From the NCBI GenBank assembly GCA_964440405.1, contig CAYTSB010000022.1, forward strand, positions 1 through 14,481: DNA of 14,481 nt, in the 5' to 3' direction. Of the stretch, positions 14,110 to 14,481 are shown piece after piece. The position numbers and the translations under genes were made by a program. Numbering within the stretch: position 1 is the stretch's first letter; every line of letters begins with the position of its first letter. The notes under the pieces are model-generated. The model searched no databases and had not been told where the DNA came from. It saw only the letters and a program-made list of their open reading frames with translations. Source of the DNA: DAOSVX01 sp964440405 (GTDB lineage: Bacteria; Bacillota_I; Bacilli_A; RF39; UBA660).

Positions 14110-14481
14110 TTAAAATGGTAGGTCATCATCTGATAAAATCACTTCTTCTCCAAAATCTTTAAAAGGATCATCATTTAAATTAGTTGATTCAATCACATCA
14201 CTGTTTGACTCATCAATTGGCGGCAAACTATTTGGTTCGTATGCACCTTGATTACTGCTTTTTGAACTTAGAAATGTTACATTGTCACAGATAACTTCTG
14301 TAACATATTTTTTTGTTCCATCCTGAGCATCATAACTTCTGGTTTGAATTCTTCCTTCTGCAGCGACTTGAGTCCCTTTTGTACAATATTTAGAAATGTT
14401 TTCAGCTTGACGACGCCATGCAACACAATTAATAAAGTCAGCTTCTCTTTCACCTTTTTGATTAGTGAAATTTCTTTGAAC
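14110..14481 (-). CDS. ssb: Single-stranded DNA-binding protein SSB, N-terminus cut by window edge
   Basis: The window holds 123 C-terminal codons; the start lies beyond the right edge. SSB coats single-stranded DNA in replication and repair. The OB-fold part reads VQRNFTNQKGEREADFINCV, AWRRQAENISKY, GRIQTRSYDAQDG and YVTEVICDNVTFL, classic for the family. A flexible acidic Asn/Ser-rich tail follows and ends in DDDLPF, the conserved tip that recruits replication and repair partners. The stop TAA at 14112-14110 is 17 bases before rpsR, whose ribosome binding site lies in that gap. rpsF would be expected just outside the window. Confidence 0.95.
   Translation of the reverse strand, partial: VQRNFTNQKGEREADFINCVAWRRQAENISKYCTKGTQVAAEGRIQTRSYDAQDGTKKYVTEVICDNVTFLSSKSSNQGAYEPNSLPPIDESNSDVIESTNLNDDPFKDFGEEVILSDDDLPF

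Noticed and set aside
1..14481. Mollicute code with TGA read as Trp
   Set aside because: TGA ends ftsX, walJ and rlmH at natural family lengths, and conserved Trp residues are TGG.

Overview
The window is very AT-rich, densely packed and uses the standard bacterial code: TGA ends ftsX, walJ and rlmH, while Trp is TGG. Gene content and order point to a low-GC Gram-positive (Bacillota, Bacilli-like). The markers are whiA beside clpP, ssb-rpsR, a gdpP-like gene with rplI and dnaB, walJ-rlmH, ftsEX and a GerQ-type spore coat protein. Very short spacers, overlapping genes, a shortened GdpP and a large cysteine-containing surface protein resemble the uncultured, streamlined, gut-type Bacilli (RF39 or Erysipelotrichia-like). 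That placement is inference.

Layout from left to right. (1) Positions 1-117 hold the 3' end of clpP on the + strand, overlapping the end of the convergent gene whiA. (2) Positions 1044-4785 on the minus strand hold yitT, then ftsE, ftsX and a secreted coiled-coil/LytM peptidase. The last three are tightly overlapping and form a cell-division hydrolase module closed by a terminator. (3) Positions 4862-5955 on the + strand hold gerQ with its own terminator, then a LemA-family gene with a strong promoter. (4) Positions 5959-12048 on the minus strand are one long operon: DHH/DHHA1 phosphodiesterase (gdpP-like), rplI, dnaB, a LysM-G5-M23 peptidase, walJ, rlmH and ung. Most junctions are TAATG or ATGA overlaps, or have the next ribosome binding site lying on the previous stop codon. 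(5) Positions 12121-13803 hold a free-standing gene for a 560-residue secreted protein with its own promoter and terminator, lodged between rpsR and the gdpP-like operon. (6) Positions 13877-14481 hold rpsR and the 3' part of ssb.

The themes are replication and repair (ssb, dnaB, ung), ribosome parts and modification (rpsR, rplI, rlmH), and wall remodelling (ftsEX with LytM, LysM-G5-M23, walJ, whiA). Transcription signals are compact. Several promoters carry an extended -10 (TGnTATAAT) placed so that the predicted RNA starts at or just before the Shine-Dalgarno sequence. One promoter puts the predicted start exactly on the ATG, giving a leaderless mRNA. Three terminators include the stop codon of the gene they close, and one of these also contains the -35 of the next operon.

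The least explained item is the 560-residue surface protein. It has a TasA/SipW-like N-terminus, a cysteine-rich middle with CxxxGGT(W/F) repeats and a DUF6273-like C-terminus. No mobile element, CRISPR array, tRNA or rRNA was seen. No gene-free stretch exceeds about 300 bases; the longest is the 212-base gap between gerQ and lemA.
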